DNA from: Paragemmobacter straminiformis
Lineage (GTDB): Bacteria; Pseudomonadota; Alphaproteobacteria; Rhodobacterales; Rhodobacteraceae
Direction: 5' to 3'
DNA length: 64,000 bases
NCBI RefSeq assembly: GCF_014243445.1
Contig: NZ_JACLQD010000002.1
Coordinates: 248,001 to 312,000 of the forward strand
Both the position numbers and the translations under genes were made by a program. The notes under the pieces are model-generated. The model saw only the letters and a list, made by a program, of their open reading frames with translations, was not told the DNA's origin and made no database searches. Of the stretch, positions 8,463-18,003 are shown in pieces; position 1 is the stretch's first letter, and every line of letters begins with the position of its first letter.

Positions 8463-8830
8463 GGGGTCAGCATGGCAATGAGGATGGCGAAGGGCAGGGC
8501 GAAAAGCACCGTCCCCGCCAGCCAATGGCCCCACATCGGCACCGGCCATTCGGTCAGCACATGCCGCCCCCATGCTAGAACCAGCCAGATCCAACCGAGG
8601 ATCGAGACATATTGCGAGATCTGCCGCGCCTCGGGCAGGGAAAACGGGACAGGGGCGAGCAGCCAGAGGCAGTAGAGCAGCCCCGACACGGCGATCAGCG
8701 GGGCGCCCCGCACGGACTTGCGCCAGCTTGCGATGGTGGCCACGGTGATGGCAACGGGGGTGAGATAGAGCAGGAAAATGACGGTCAGCGATTGCGCGGC
8801 GATCAGGGCGCGGTCGACCAGCGGCTCCAT
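8459..8830 (-). CDS. Small multi-pass membrane protein, function unknown
   Basis: A 123-aa protein with four predicted hydrophobic helices (roughly 12-32, 42-60, 72-88 and 98-120), separated by short loops with few charges. I do not recognise a named family. Its ATG is immediately after the mlaF stop (8831-8833) with no gap, so it is translated in the same operon as the lipid-transport genes mlaE and mlaF. That context suggests an envelope or lipid-related role, but this is inference only. The stop codon lies within a 12-bp tandem repeat. Confidence 0.75.
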   Translation of the reverse strand: MEPLVDRALIAAQSLTVIFLLYLTPVAITVATIASWRKSVRGAPLIAVSGLLYCLWLLAPVPFSLPEARQISQYVSILGWIWLVLAWGRHVLTEWPVPMWGHWLAGTVLFALPFAILIAMLTP

Positions 8831-9577
8831 CTAGCGGACCGAGGCAATGGGGCCGTCGGCGCGGCCGTGGATGAACTGTTGCAGGTAAGGGTCTGGTGCG
8901 GCGTCCATTTCCGCGACCGGACCTGTCCAGTGGATCACCCCGTCCTGCAACATGGCCACACGGTCGGCGATGGCGCGGACCGAGGACATGTCATGCGTGA
9001 TGGTCATGGCGGTGGCCCCCATCTCGGTGACGATCTCGCGGATCAGGGCGTTGATGACGCCGGACATGATGGGGTCGAGGCCGGTGGTCGGTTCATCGAA
9101 GAAGATGATCTCGGGGTTCGCGGCGATGGCGCGGGCTAGGCCCACGCGCTTTTGCATGCCGCCCGACAGCTCGGCCGGAAACAGGTCGGCGGTTTCGGGC
9201 TTGAGGCCGACGCGGCGCAGCTTCTCGATGGCGATCTCGCGCGCCTCGTGCTTGGGGCGTTTGAGGCTGCCGCGCAGCAGGCGGAAGGCGACGTTCTCCC
9301 AGACGCGGAGCGAATCGAACAGCGCGCCGCCCTGGAACAGCATCCCGAACCGGGCGAGAAAGGCGTCACGGTCGGCGCGGGACACATCCTGCCCGTCGAG
9401 CGTGATGGTTCCGGCATCGGGTGTGACAAGGCCGAGGATGCATTTCAGCAGCACCGACTTGCCCGTGCCCGACCCGCCGATGATGACCATGCTTTCCCCT
9501 TTGGGAATGGTCAGGTCGACCCCGCGCAGCACGCGGTTGGCGCCAAAGGATTTGTGGACGGCGGACAGCGTGATCAT
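8831..9577 (-). CDS. mlaF: Phospholipid-transport ABC ATPase MlaF
   Basis: ATPase subunit of the Mla system, which moves phospholipids between outer and inner membranes to keep outer-membrane asymmetry. The 248-aa protein shows Walker A GGSGTGKSV (about 34-42), the signature LSGGMQKRVGLARA, Walker B IIFFDEPTTGLD, and a switch histidine in ITHDM. GMLFQGGALFDSL is typical of the Mla/Ttg2A subgroup rather than nutrient importers. It overlaps mlaE by 4 bp (ATGA). The periplasmic subunits mlaC and mlaD are not in this window. Confidence 0.94.
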   Translation of the reverse strand: MITLSAVHKSFGANRVLRGVDLTIPKGESMVIIGGSGTGKSVLLKCILGLVTPDAGTITLDGQDVSRADRDAFLARFGMLFQGGALFDSLRVWENVAFRLLRGSLKRPKHEAREIAIEKLRRVGLKPETADLFPAELSGGMQKRVGLARAIAANPEIIFFDEPTTGLDPIMSGVINALIREIVTEMGATAMTITHDMSSVRAIADRVAMLQDGVIHWTGPVAEMDAAPDPYLQQFIHGRADGPIASVR

Positions 9578-10356
9578 GAGGTGAAGAACACCTCGGTCAG
9601 CAGGTAGTTGGTGGCGAGGATCAGCACCGAGGCACCCACCACGGCGGCCTTGGTCGCAGCGCCGACGCCCTGCGCGCCCCGGCCCGAATTCATGCCGTGA
9701 TAGCAGCCCATGATGGCCACGATGAAGCCGAAGGCGGCCCCTTTCCAGAGGCCGCTGACAACATCCCAGCTTTCAAGGAAATCATGGGTGTTCTGCAGAT
9801 AGGTCGCGGGGTTGAAGCCCAGCCGGTTCACCCCCACCAGCCAGCCGCCGGCAATGCCGATGGCGTCGCCCACGCCGACCAGAACCGGCACGGCAAGGGT
9901 GGCGGCCAGAACCCGGGGCAGGGCAAGGTATTTCAGCGGGTTGGTCGAAAGCGTCACCAGCGCGTCGATCTGCTCGGTGACCTTCATCGTGCCGATCTCG
10001 GCCGCGATGGAGGATGCCACGCGGGCCGCGACCATCAAGCCGCCCAGCACGGGGCCAAGCTCGCGCACCATGCCGATGGCGACGATCGAGGGGACGGCGG
10101 CCTCGGCATTGAAGCGCGCGCCGCCCGAATAGATCTGCAAGGCCAGCGCCCCGCCGGTGAACACCGCCGTCAGGCCCACCACCGGCAGAGAGAACCAGCC
10201 GATCTGCATCAGCGCGGTCAGGAATTCGCGCGGGTAATAGGGCGGGCGGAACAGGTGGCTCACCACCTGCACCGCATAGATCGCGATGCGCCCGACAAAG
10301 GCAAGAAGCGCCAGCACCGGCCTGCCGATGGCCGCAAGGGGCGCGGTCAGGATCAT
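9574..10356 (-). CDS. mlaE: Phospholipid-transport ABC permease MlaE
   Basis: Inner-membrane permease of the Mla lipid transport system, 260 aa, of the MlaE/YrbE family (about five hydrophobic segments). Family features include [18 protein letters not shown], the [24 protein letters not shown] stretch (shortened in part here) and EQIDAL. The ATG at 10356 overlaps the alr stop (ATGA) and the gene's own stop overlaps mlaF, so alr, mlaE and mlaF are translationally coupled. Confidence 0.94.
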   Translation of the reverse strand: MILTAPLAAIGRPVLALLAFVGRIAIYAVQVVSHLFRPPYYPREFLTALMQIGWFSLPVVGLTAVFTGGALALQIYSGGARFNAEAAVPSIVAIGMVRELGPVLGGLMVAARVASSIAAEIGTMKVTEQIDALVTLSTNPLKYLALPRVLAATLAVPVLVGVGDAIGIAGGWLVGVNRLGFNPATYLQNTHDFLESWDVVSGLWKGAAFGFIVAIMGCYHGMNSGRGAQGVGAATKAAVVGASVLILATNYLLTEVFFTS

Positions 10357-11399
10357 GCCTGCCCCCCCGAATAGCGCCGCGCATAGCGCGGGCCGAGCGC
10401 GGTCAGGATCTCGTATCCGATGGTGCCCGCGATATCGGCCAGATCGTCGACCCCCTGCGCCGGGCACAGGATGTCGAGGCTGCGCGGCACCTCGGCCAGA
10501 TCGGTCACATCGGCGGTGATCAGGTCCATCGAGACGCGGCCGATCATCGGCACGGGCTGTTCGCCATCCCAAAGCGGGGTGCGCCCCGACAGGCTGCGCG
10601 GCAGCCCGTCGGCATAGCCCGCAGCGACCGTGGCCACGACCGAGGGCCGCGTGGCGGTCCAGGCGCAGGCATAGCCCACGGTCTCGCCCGGCTCGACCCT
10701 GCGCGTCTGGATCACGGGAAGCGAAAGGCGCAGCACCGACTGGCCGGCAAAGGGCCGCCCGCCGTAAAGCCCTATGCCGGGGCGGGTCAGGTCGAAGTGA
10801 TAGGCCGGGCCAAGCAGGATGCCGCCCGTCGCAGCCAGCGAGCGCGGGATGCCGAGCCCGTCGGTCATGGCGTGGAAATTCGCCAGTTGCAGCGGGTTCA
10901 TCGCATGGTCGGCTTCGTCGGCACAGGCGAGATGCGACATCAGCATCTCGGGCTTGGCCGCCAGCACGATGGGGGCGATGGCCTGCCATTCGGCGGGTTC
11001 GATGCCAAGGCGGTTCATGCCGCTGTCGAGCTGGATGCCGAAAGGGTGGCCCGAGAGGGATTCGAAATGCCGCGTCACCTGCTGGAGCGAATTCAGCATC
11101 GGCGTCAGGTCAAGGTCGCGGATCATATCGGCATCGCCCGCCATGTGACCGCCAAGCACGTTGATCTGCGGCCCCGGTCCAAGGCTTTGGCGCAGGGCGG
11201 CGCCTTCCTCGGTCATGGCGACAAAGAACCGCCGCGCCCCCGCTTCGGCCAGCGCACGGCCCACGCGGGCGGCGCCGAGGCCGTATGCATCGGCCTTGAC
11301 CACGGCGGCGGTCTGCACGCCGGCGGCTGACAGCCGGTCAAGGGCCCGCCAGTTTGCGGAAATCGCGTCGAGGTCGATGGAAAGGGTCGCTTGTGCCAT
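10353..11399 (-). CDS. alr: Alanine racemase
   Basis: PLP enzyme that converts L- to D-alanine for peptidoglycan; 348 aa. The PLP lysine is K35 in VVKADAYG, and the second catalytic base, a tyrosine, is in AAGYADG in the C-terminal barrel domain. MIGRVSMD matches the conserved region near the active site entrance. The ATG at 11399 directly precedes the [10 protein letters not shown] start typical of the family; the reading frame is open further upstream but lacks family similarity there. It heads the alr-mlaE-mlaF-radA-cvpA-purF run. Confidence 0.95.
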   Translation of the reverse strand: MAQATLSIDLDAISANWRALDRLSAAGVQTAAVVKADAYGLGAARVGRALAEAGARRFFVAMTEEGAALRQSLGPGPQINVLGGHMAGDADMIRDLDLTPMLNSLQQVTRHFESLSGHPFGIQLDSGMNRLGIEPAEWQAIAPIVLAAKPEMLMSHLACADEADHAMNPLQLANFHAMTDGLGIPRSLAATGGILLGPAYHFDLTRPGIGLYGGRPFAGQSVLRLSLPVIQTRRVEPGETVGYACAWTATRPSVVATVAAGYADGLPRSLSGRTPLWDGEQPVPMIGRVSMDLITADVTDLAEVPRSLDILCPAQGVDDLADIAGTIGYEILTALGPRYARRYSGGQA

Positions 11400-11462
11400 G
11401 CGGGGGGTTTTCGGCAGGGGCGCGCGCGGGGTCAAGTCAATTCTGGCCTTGCCGCCCAAGAA

Positions 11463-11544
11463 GGGGGGCTTTGCGCCCCCCGCCGCTGCCTGCGTGCCGC
11501 AGCCAGCGCCTCCCCCCGCAGGATATTTCGGGCAAGAGGAAGCC
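11463..11544 (-). repeat. Composite intergenic repeat, copy 2
   Basis: On the minus strand the head (11510-11544) is followed by an inner hairpin with loop GCA (stems 11484-11494 and 11498-11508, one mismatch) and an outer GGGGGGC/GCCCCCC hairpin (11463-11481). It lies in the 352-bp gap between alr and an SDR gene, pointing away from copy 3 in the same gap. In the minus direction its hairpins come shortly before the alr start, so it could also be part of an alr leader. Confidence 0.85.
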
Positions 11545-11622
11545 ACCAAGGTTTTGTTAACCTTTCCCTGCGACGCTGGAGGCGCGGTACAGGGAGGGAT
11601 CCCGATGACCGTGCAAGGGGAA

Positions 11623-11659
11623 GGCATCCCGCGCTGGACGGAAGCGCCCGCGGGATGCC
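11623..11659. other. Perfect 11-bp inverted repeat between two composite repeat copies
   Basis: GGCATCCCGCG (11623-11633) and its exact complement (11649-11659) are separated by 15 bp. The element lies in a 130-bp stretch between composite repeat copies 2 and 3. A nearby AAGGTT/AACCTT palindrome is at about 11549-11565. An ATG at 11605 with a GAGGGAT in front opens a frame that runs into the antisense of the next gene, so I do not call a protein. This could be a small structured RNA or an operator. Confidence 0.5.
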
Positions 11660-11673
11660 GGACTGCTTGCCAT

Positions 11674-11741
11674 GCTTCCTCTTGCCCCAAATATCCTCGG
11701 GGGGTGAGGGGCGAAGCCCCGAGGGGGGCAGACGGCCCCCC
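11674..11741 (+). repeat. Composite intergenic repeat, copy 3
   Basis: Plus-strand order: head (11674-11704), inner GGGGC-GAA-GCCCC hairpin (11708-11720), outer GGGGGGC-AGACG-GCCCCCC hairpin (11723-11741), then CTTT. It ends 10 bp before the stop of the minus-strand SDR gene and points toward it, in inverted orientation to copy 2. The outer loop AGACG is almost identical to the minus-strand loop of copy 1 (AGACA). Confidence 0.87.
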
Positions 11742-11751
11742 TTTGGCCGGA

Positions 11752-12642
<891 letters not shown>

Positions 12643-14142
12643 TCAGTATTCGACGCGGCTGTCGCTTTGCCAGGGTTTCACAAGGTTGCCGAAGCGGGTG
12701 AAGCGGCCCTCGAAGGACAGTTCCACCGTGCCGATCGGGCCGTGGCGCTGCTTGCCGATGATGACCTCGGCCTTGCCATGCACGTTTTCCATGATGGTCT
12801 GCCACTGGGCCATCTTTTCCAGCTCGTGATCGGCGGGCTTTTCGCGTTCCTTGTAATATTCCTCGCGGAACACGAACATGACCACGTCGGCGTCCTGTTC
12901 GATCGACCCCGATTCCCGCAGGTCGGACAGTTGCGGGCGCTTGTCGTCGCGGCTTTCCACCGCGCGCGAAAGCTGCGACAGCGCGATGACGGGAATGTTC
13001 AGCTCTTTGGCGATGGCCTTCAGGCCCTGGGTGATCTCGGACACTTCCTGCACGCGGTTCTCTTTGGACGAGCCTTTGAGAAGCTGGAGATAGTCGACCA
13101 TCAGCACATCGAGCCCGTGGGTGCGCTTGAGGCGGCGGGCGCGGGCGGCGACCTGCGAAATCGGCAGGGCGGGGGTGTCGTCGATGTAGAGCGGGCAGGA
13201 TTCCAGCGCCTTGGCGGCTTCGACGAAGCGGCGGAATTCCTGTTCGGTCATGTCGCCGCGGCGGATCTGCTCGGATGGCACTTCGGAGGCTTCCGACAGG
13301 ATACGGGCGGCAAGCTGTTCCGACGACATCTCGAGGCTGAAAAAGCCCACCACCCCGCCTTCGACAGCGCCTTCCGATCCGTCGGGCATGCGGCCGCGTT
13401 TGAACGCCTTGGCGATGTTGAAGGCGATGTTGGTGGCGAGCGAGGTTTTCCCCATCGAGGGGCGACCCGCAAGGATGAGGAGGTCAGAGGGGTGCAGCCC
13501 GCCGAGTTTCTTGTCGAGGTCGATCAGCCCCGTCGAAATCCCGGCAAGGCCACCGTCGCGCTGGTAGGCGGCGTTGGCCACGTTGACCGCCTCGGTCACG
13601 GCCTTGAGGAACGAGACGAAGCCGCGTTCGGCAACGCCCTGTTCGCCCAGCTTGTAAAGCTTCTGTTCGGCCTCGATGATCTGTTCGCGCGGTTCCGAGA
13701 CGACATCGACCTTGGCCGCCTTGGCCGAGATGTCCTTGCCAAGCGCGATGAGTTCGCGCCGCACGGCAAGGTCATAGATCATCTGCGCGTAATCGCGCGC
13801 GGCAAAGGCCGAGATCGCCGCCCCCGCAAGACGCACCAGATAGGCCGGACCGCCGAGTTCTTTCAGCCCTTCGTCATCCTCGAAAAAGGGTTTCAGCGTA
13901 ACGGGGCTGGCAAGGGCGTTCTTCTGGATTCGGGCGGCGGCCTTCTCGAAGATGCGCTGGTGGACGGGGTCGTAGAAATGCTCGGCCTTCACCAGAATCG
14001 CGATGCGGTCATAGACGTCGTTGTTCGTCAGGATCGCGCCGAGAAGCTGTTGTTCGGCTTCGATATTATGGGGCAGGAAATCGCCTTCGGGTGCGGGTTG
14101 CAGCGCGGGGGCAAGCGGGCGCAAGGTGGCGATATCGGTCAT
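12643..14142 (-). CDS. dnaB: Replicative DNA helicase DnaB
   Basis: Hexameric 5'-3' helicase that unwinds the replication fork; 499 aa. The N-terminal primase-interacting domain starts at PHNIEAEQQLLGAIL. The RecA-like motor has Walker A GRPSMGKT (226-233), the Walker B region VDYLQLL and the arginine finger stretch near the C-terminus (LSDLRESGSIEQDAD). I start it at the ATG at 14142, where the family similarity begins, with an AGGGG about 8 bp upstream; an earlier in-frame start adds 18 residues without similarity. Confidence 0.97.
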   Translation of the reverse strand: MTDIATLRPLAPALQPAPEGDFLPHNIEAEQQLLGAILTNNDVYDRIAILVKAEHFYDPVHQRIFEKAAARIQKNALASPVTLKPFFEDDEGLKELGGPAYLVRLAGAAISAFAARDYAQMIYDLAVRRELIALGKDISAKAAKVDVVSEPREQIIEAEQKLYKLGEQGVAERGFVSFLKAVTEAVNVANAAYQRDGGLAGISTGLIDLDKKLGGLHPSDLLILAGRPSMGKTSLATNIAFNIAKAFKRGRMPDGSEGAVEGGVVGFFSLEMSSEQLAARILSEASEVPSEQIRRGDMTEQEFRRFVEAAKALESCPLYIDDTPALPISQVAARARRLKRTHGLDVLMVDYLQLLKGSSKENRVQEVSEITQGLKAIAKELNIPVIALSQLSRAVESRDDKRPQLSDLRESGSIEQDADVVMFVFREEYYKEREKPADHELEKMAQWQTIMENVHGKAEVIIGKQRHGPIGTVELSFEGRFTRFGNLVKPWQSDSRVEY

Positions 14143-14646
14143 TCCTGAACCCCTGTTGGCTGGCCTCGGCCCCGTTTTTCGCGCGACGCGCGTCACGGGC
14201 CCGAGCGCCCTTTGTTAGACGAAGCCACGGCGGGCGCAATCTGGGTAAGTCTGTGGACAACTGCCCGTGAAAGCGGCGCGACGCTGCCTTGCCCTTATGG
14301 TGCCACAAGATGTCGGCTTTTCAAACAGCCGAGCCACGATATGAGGCGGGTTTTTCGCGCCATCTGGCCGAGTTATCCCGAACCATCCACAGCCCCCCAT
14401 CCGTTTGGCTTGGTTAACGTGGCAGTTTGGCAACGAGACGCCGGGCGGAAAACCGCATGTCGTCGGGCCGCTGCCCGTCTGCCCCCAAGGCGCGCCCTTG
14501 GGAAACTCTTGCCCGCGTGAACGGGGCCGCAGGACGTGCTGCTTTCATACTCGCGCAAATATCCTCGGGGGAGGCGACGCGGCCTTGCCGCGTCGGCAGG
14601 GGGCGGAAAGCCCCCTTGCGCGGCCGGTGCCGCAAAGCGGGCGGGG
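14143..14646. other. 504-bp intergenic region upstream of dnaB
   Basis: No convincing gene. It contains a site one base away from a DnaA box (TGTGGACAA, 14252-14260), a weaker one at 14383-14391 (two mismatches to TTATCCACA), a small palindrome TCGGCT/AGCCGA (14313-14332), a CCCAAGG/CCTTGGG palindrome (14484-14502) and composite repeat copy 4 (14541-14615). The part near 14143-14300 must hold the dnaB promoter. The DnaA-like sites are too few and imperfect to call an origin. Confidence 0.55.
14541..14615 (+). repeat. Composite intergenic repeat, copy 4
   Basis: Plus-strand head (14541-14572, with the variant start GCTTTCATACTCG), perfect 9-bp inner hairpin CGACGCGGC-CTT-GCCGCGTCG (14575-14595), outer GGGGGC-GGAAA-GCCCCC hairpin (14599-14615). 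It lies 31 bp beyond the minus-strand pyrE stop, pointing toward pyrE. The inner stem differs completely from those of the other copies but still pairs perfectly. Confidence 0.87.
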
Positions 14647-15324
14647 TTATTTTGCCCGTGCGGCCTGCCAGGCGCGGGGATCGCGGAGGAAGGCTTCGAC
14701 CTCGGTCAGGGTCTTTTCGTCAAAGGCGCCGCTGGCGCGGGCCTCGGCCAATACGTCCCACCAGGTGCAAAGGTGATGCAGCGCGACCCCGTGGTCTGCC
14801 AGACGTTGGGTCGTTTCGGGGAAGATGCCGTAGTAGAAGATCACCGCCGTATGGGCGCAGGTGGCCCCCGTTTCGCGGATCGCATCGACGAAGGAGAGTT
14901 TCGAGCCGCCATCGGTGGTCAGATCCTCGACCAGAAGCACGCGCTGGCCTTCGGTCATGGCGCCCTCGATGCGGGCGTTGCGGCCATAGCCTTTGGGCTT
15001 CTTGCGCACATAGGTCATCGGCAGGGCAAGGCGTTCGGCCACGAGGGCGGCAAAGGGGATGCCCGCCGTCTCGCCGCCCGCGATGTTGTCAAAGGCCTCG
15101 AATCCGGCGTCGCGCATCACGGTGACCGAAAGGAAATCCATCAGCACCGAGCGGATGCGCGGGTAGGAGATGAGTTTGCGGCAGTCGATATAGGTGGGCG
15201 AGGGCAGGCCGCTTGCGAGCGTAAAGGGGGTCTCGGCGTTGAAATGCACGGCCTTGATCTCGAGCAATGCGCGGGCGGTCAGGCGGGCGATTTCGTCCTT
15301 GGGCGGGAAAGCGGCGGGGATCAT
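14647..15324 (-). CDS. pyrE: Orotate phosphoribosyltransferase
   Basis: Pyrimidine synthesis enzyme that joins orotate to PRPP to give OMP; 225 aa. The PRPP-binding loop is [14 protein letters not shown], and the [27 protein letters not shown] region carries the catalytic lysines. It follows pyrC on the same strand after 52 bp holding a TTTTC/GAAAA palindrome, so two successive pyrimidine genes are probably one unit, with the hairpin possibly tuning pyrE. Confidence 0.95.
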   Translation of the reverse strand: MIPAAFPPKDEIARLTARALLEIKAVHFNAETPFTLASGLPSPTYIDCRKLISYPRIRSVLMDFLSVTVMRDAGFEAFDNIAGGETAGIPFAALVAERLALPMTYVRKKPKGYGRNARIEGAMTEGQRVLLVEDLTTDGGSKLSFVDAIRETGATCAHTAVIFYYGIFPETTQRLADHGVALHHLCTWWDVLAEARASGAFDEKTLTEVEAFLRDPRAWQAARAK

Positions 15325-15348
15325 GCGGTGTCCTTTGGCGAAGGGCGG

Positions 15349-15367
15349 GATTTTTCGCAGAAAAATC
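15349..15367. repeat. TTTTC-GCA-GAAAA palindrome between pyrC and pyrE
   Basis: A perfect 8-bp stem (GATTTTTC / GAAAAATC) with loop GCA, in the 52-bp gap between two same-strand genes. It has the same sequence pattern as the array at 3024-3118 and the single copies at 26690 and 53340. The position between co-directional genes argues against a simple full terminator and for attenuation or RNA processing. Confidence 0.85.
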
Positions 15368-15376
15368 GCGGCGGGA

Positions 15377-16417
15377 TCAGGCGTTGACGTGCCAATGCAC
15401 GGGGAAACCGGGGTCGAAGACGGTGACGGGGCCGGCCTCGGTGAAGATTTTCGCGGGCCATGCGGCCACGTCGCCCTTGGTCAGGGTGATCGTCGCCTCG
15501 TTGACGGGCAGGCCGTAGAAGCGCGGGCCGTTCAGGCTGGTAAAGGCCTCGAGCCTGTCGAGCGCGGTCTCTTCCTCGAAGACATGGGCCAGAAGCTGCA
15601 TCGTGTTCGTCGCCGTGAAGCAGCCCGCGCAGCCGCAGGCATGTTCCTTCAGCGCGTCGACATGCGGGGCGCTGTCGGTGCCGAGGAAGAAGCGCCCCTC
15701 GCCTCCGGTGGCGGCAGCCCGCAGCGCCAGACGGTGCTTTTCGCGCTTTGCCACGGGCAGGCAGTAGTAATGCGGCTTGATCCCGCCCACGAGGATGTGG
15801 TTGCGGTTGATGATCAGGTGATGGGTGGTGATCGTGGCCCCCAGACGGTCGCCGCCGTCGCGGGCATAGGCGACACCTTCCTCGGTGGTGATATGTTCCA
15901 TGACCACGCGCAATTCGGGAATGCGGCGGCGCAGCGGGTCGAGGACGGTGTCGATGAACACGGCCTCGCGGTCGAAGATATCGACCTCGGGTGTCGTCAC
16001 CTCGCCATGCACGCAGAGAGGAAGGCCGATTTCGGCCATCTTTTCCAGAACGCCCTGCACCTTGGCGAAATCGCGCACGCCGCCGTGGGAATTGGTGGTG
16101 GCCCCCGCGGGGTAAAGCTTGACGGCCTTGACCAGACCCGAGGCATGGGCGGCGGCGACATCGGCCGCGTCGGTGTCTTCGGTGAGGTAAAGCGTCATCA
16201 GGGGGGCAAAGGCCATGCCCTCGGGCAGGGCGGCAAGGATACGCTCGCGGTAGGCCAGAGCTTGCGCCCCTGTCACCACGGGGGGGACGAGGTTCGGCAT
16301 GATGATCGCGCGCGCGAAATGGCGGGCGGTTTCGGGCAGCACCCCTTGCAGCATTGCGCCATCGCGCAGGTGCAGGTGCCAGTCATCGGGGCGGCGGAGT
16401 GTCAGGGTCTGGGTCAT
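15377..16417 (-). CDS. pyrC: Dihydroorotase, class II type
   Basis: Zinc amidohydrolase that closes carbamoyl-aspartate to dihydroorotate in pyrimidine synthesis; 346 aa, the size of the E. coli-type enzyme. The metal-binding WHLHLRDG is near the N-terminus (residues 13-20), with further conserved histidines in CVHGEV and TTHHL, and the DSAPH motif. The start is supported by the family-typical beginning. It is first in the pyrC-pyrE unit. Confidence 0.95.
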   Translation of the reverse strand: MTQTLTLRRPDDWHLHLRDGAMLQGVLPETARHFARAIIMPNLVPPVVTGAQALAYRERILAALPEGMAFAPLMTLYLTEDTDAADVAAAHASGLVKAVKLYPAGATTNSHGGVRDFAKVQGVLEKMAEIGLPLCVHGEVTTPEVDIFDREAVFIDTVLDPLRRRIPELRVVMEHITTEEGVAYARDGGDRLGATITTHHLIINRNHILVGGIKPHYYCLPVAKREKHRLALRAAATGGEGRFFLGTDSAPHVDALKEHACGCAGCFTATNTMQLLAHVFEEETALDRLEAFTSLNGPRFYGLPVNEATITLTKGDVAAWPAKIFTEAGPVTVFDPGFPVHWHVNA

Positions 16418-16525
16418 GATCCCCGCGCCTAGCCGAAACGGCGCGGCCTTTCCAGTGGGATTTGCGGCTGGTCCTGCTAGACTGGGGCGGTTCTTGTGGA
16501 TCGGGCGTCAGGGGAGTGTGCGGGG

Positions 16526-16900
16526 ATGCGGTGGATGTGCGGGGCGGTTCTGGCCCTATGGCCGGTTGCGGCGGTGGCGCAGGATTGCGACGCGGCCGGA
16601 TCGACGCTTGAGATGGGCACCTGCCTGCAAGCGGCGCTGGAGGCGGCCGATGCCGAGTTGAACGACAGCTACAAGGCCGCGATCGAGGGGCTTGCCGCCG
16701 GTGGCACCGAGAATGCCGATGCGGTGGCCGAGGCCCTGCGCGCGGCGCAGCGGGCCTGGATCGGCTATCGCGATCTGGCCTGTGCCTCGGAAGCGGCGCT
16801 TTACGAGGGCGGGTCGATTGCGGGCGTGGTCCGGACCGGATGCCTGCTGCGGCTGACGACCGAGCGGGTCACGGGCCTGTCGGAATTCCTGCCGAACTAG
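16526..16900 (+). CDS. Secreted LprI-like (DUF1311) protein
   Basis: A 124-aa exported protein: a signal peptide of about 18 residues ending AAVA, then a mature domain with four cysteines and the pattern of lysozyme-inhibitor LprI/DUF1311 proteins (ELNDSYKAAIEG ... AQRAWIGYRDLAC ... GCLLRLTTERV). In other bacteria such proteins block host lysozyme in the periplasm; whether this one does is unknown. The ATG at 16526 has GGGGAG ten bases upstream; earlier in-frame starts would spoil the signal peptide. The TAG stop shares the palindrome CTAG with the stop of the opposing gene. Confidence 0.85.
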   Translation: MRWMCGAVLALWPVAAVAQDCDAAGSTLEMGTCLQAALEAADAELNDSYKAAIEGLAAGGTENADAVAEALRAAQRAWIGYRDLACASEAALYEGGSIAGVVRTGCLLRLTTERVTGLSEFLPN

Positions 16901-17862
16901 CGCGCGGCCTCGGGCGGGGTTTGCGGGGCAAGGCCAAGTTGCGCTTCCAGCAGGGCCATGCGGCGGCGGAAGCGCGGCGCGCCAAGCCGCGAGGTGACCG
17001 AGCGGCAGATGCCAAGCGCGCGGCGCGGCCGGGTTTCGTTTTCCGCCAGAATGGCGCGCAGATAGGGGCCGAAACTGCGCCGGTTGCGCCACCAGCGGGA
17101 AAAGGCCCTTGCGTCAAGCGTATCCTCGGCGGCCGCAAGGATCAGCACCGGCAAAAGCTGCATCAGCGCAAAGGCGGCCTCGATCCCGTCACCCAGAAAG
17201 GGCGTGGCATAGCTTTTCATCCAGGGCGCGCGGAACAGGGCCGCGTGCATCGCGTCTTCGGTCTGGCGCGGGTCGTAGATGATGTGCAGCGAGGCCGCGC
17301 CTTCGGTCATGTCGGGCGCGTAGCCGTAGCGCGAGGTGAAATCCAGCTTGCGCCGCGCCATGTGCCGCCTGTCCCATCCGGCGACCGCAGGGTCGAGCGA
17401 GGCGCGCGGGCTGATGGCAAGCACCGTGGCCCCCGGTGCCGCGACGGAAAAGGCGCAGGCCGCATATCCGGCGCTGCCCGCACCGTAAAAGACGACCTTG
17501 TCGAAATCCTCGAAGAAGGCTTCGTCCACGAGCCGGTCGATATAGGAATAGACCGCGGCATCGCGGTACCACGTCTCGCCCTCGGAGATGAGGCAGAGGT
17601 GCGACCAGCCGTTGGCCTGCGCCACCTCGTGGCCATAGGGCAGGGCGGTGGGGCGTTCGCGCACCGAGTCGATCTGTTCGAAGGTGACAAGCAGGGTCGG
17701 GCCGTCATCGTGGAAAAAGGCCCAGTGCCGGTCGCCTACGGTGACGAAATACCCTTCCTCGGCGCTGGTTTCATCCATGAAGGCGAACCATTCCGTCCGG
17801 TTGCGATGCACCGGAGCCGGGCCCTTGGCAGGTGCCTCGGGCAGAGAAAGGGTGTCGGACAT
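16897..17862 (-). CDS. Uncharacterised protein with alpha/beta-hydrolase-like glycine/serine turn
   Basis: A 321-aa soluble protein that I cannot assign to a named function. The central part (residues about 122-150) reads as a strand, a GAGSAG turn (127-132) and a helix, then ISPRASLDP, like the nucleophile elbow of alpha/beta hydrolases although the usual G-x-S-x-G spacing is altered. The C-terminus is basic. Homologues that I remember from Rhodobacterales carry doubtful names such as PAPS reductase; no PAPS-binding motif is visible. It stands alone between a convergent LprI-like gene and a same-strand glycosyltransferase 141 bp upstream. Confidence 0.75.
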   Translation of the reverse strand: MSDTLSLPEAPAKGPAPVHRNRTEWFAFMDETSAEEGYFVTVGDRHWAFFHDDGPTLLVTFEQIDSVRERPTALPYGHEVAQANGWSHLCLISEGETWYRDAAVYSYIDRLVDEAFFEDFDKVVFYGAGSAGYAACAFSVAAPGATVLAISPRASLDPAVAGWDRRHMARRKLDFTSRYGYAPDMTEGAASLHIIYDPRQTEDAMHAALFRAPWMKSYATPFLGDGIEAAFALMQLLPVLILAAAEDTLDARAFSRWWRNRRSFGPYLRAILAENETRPRRALGICRSVTSRLGAPRFRRRMALLEAQLGLAPQTPPEAAR

Positions 17863-18003
17863 GGGCGGATGCCCCTTTGTGATCGTCTGCAACGTGCCCG
17901 TGCAGTTTCGCAGAGGCACCCCCCGCGCGGCAAGGTTGAAAGCGCGGGGTTTCGTGGACAGTGGGGGGTGACTGTTTCTGCCCTGCGGATGACGGGCTGG
18001 CTG

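Noticed and set aside
14212-14520. 102-codon plus-strand frame in the dnaB upstream gap
   Set aside because: No ribosome site, odd composition, and it covers palindromes that are better seen as regulatory sequence.
14143-14646. Replication origin upstream of dnaB
   Set aside because: Only two imperfect DnaA-like sites and no A/T-rich unwinding region.
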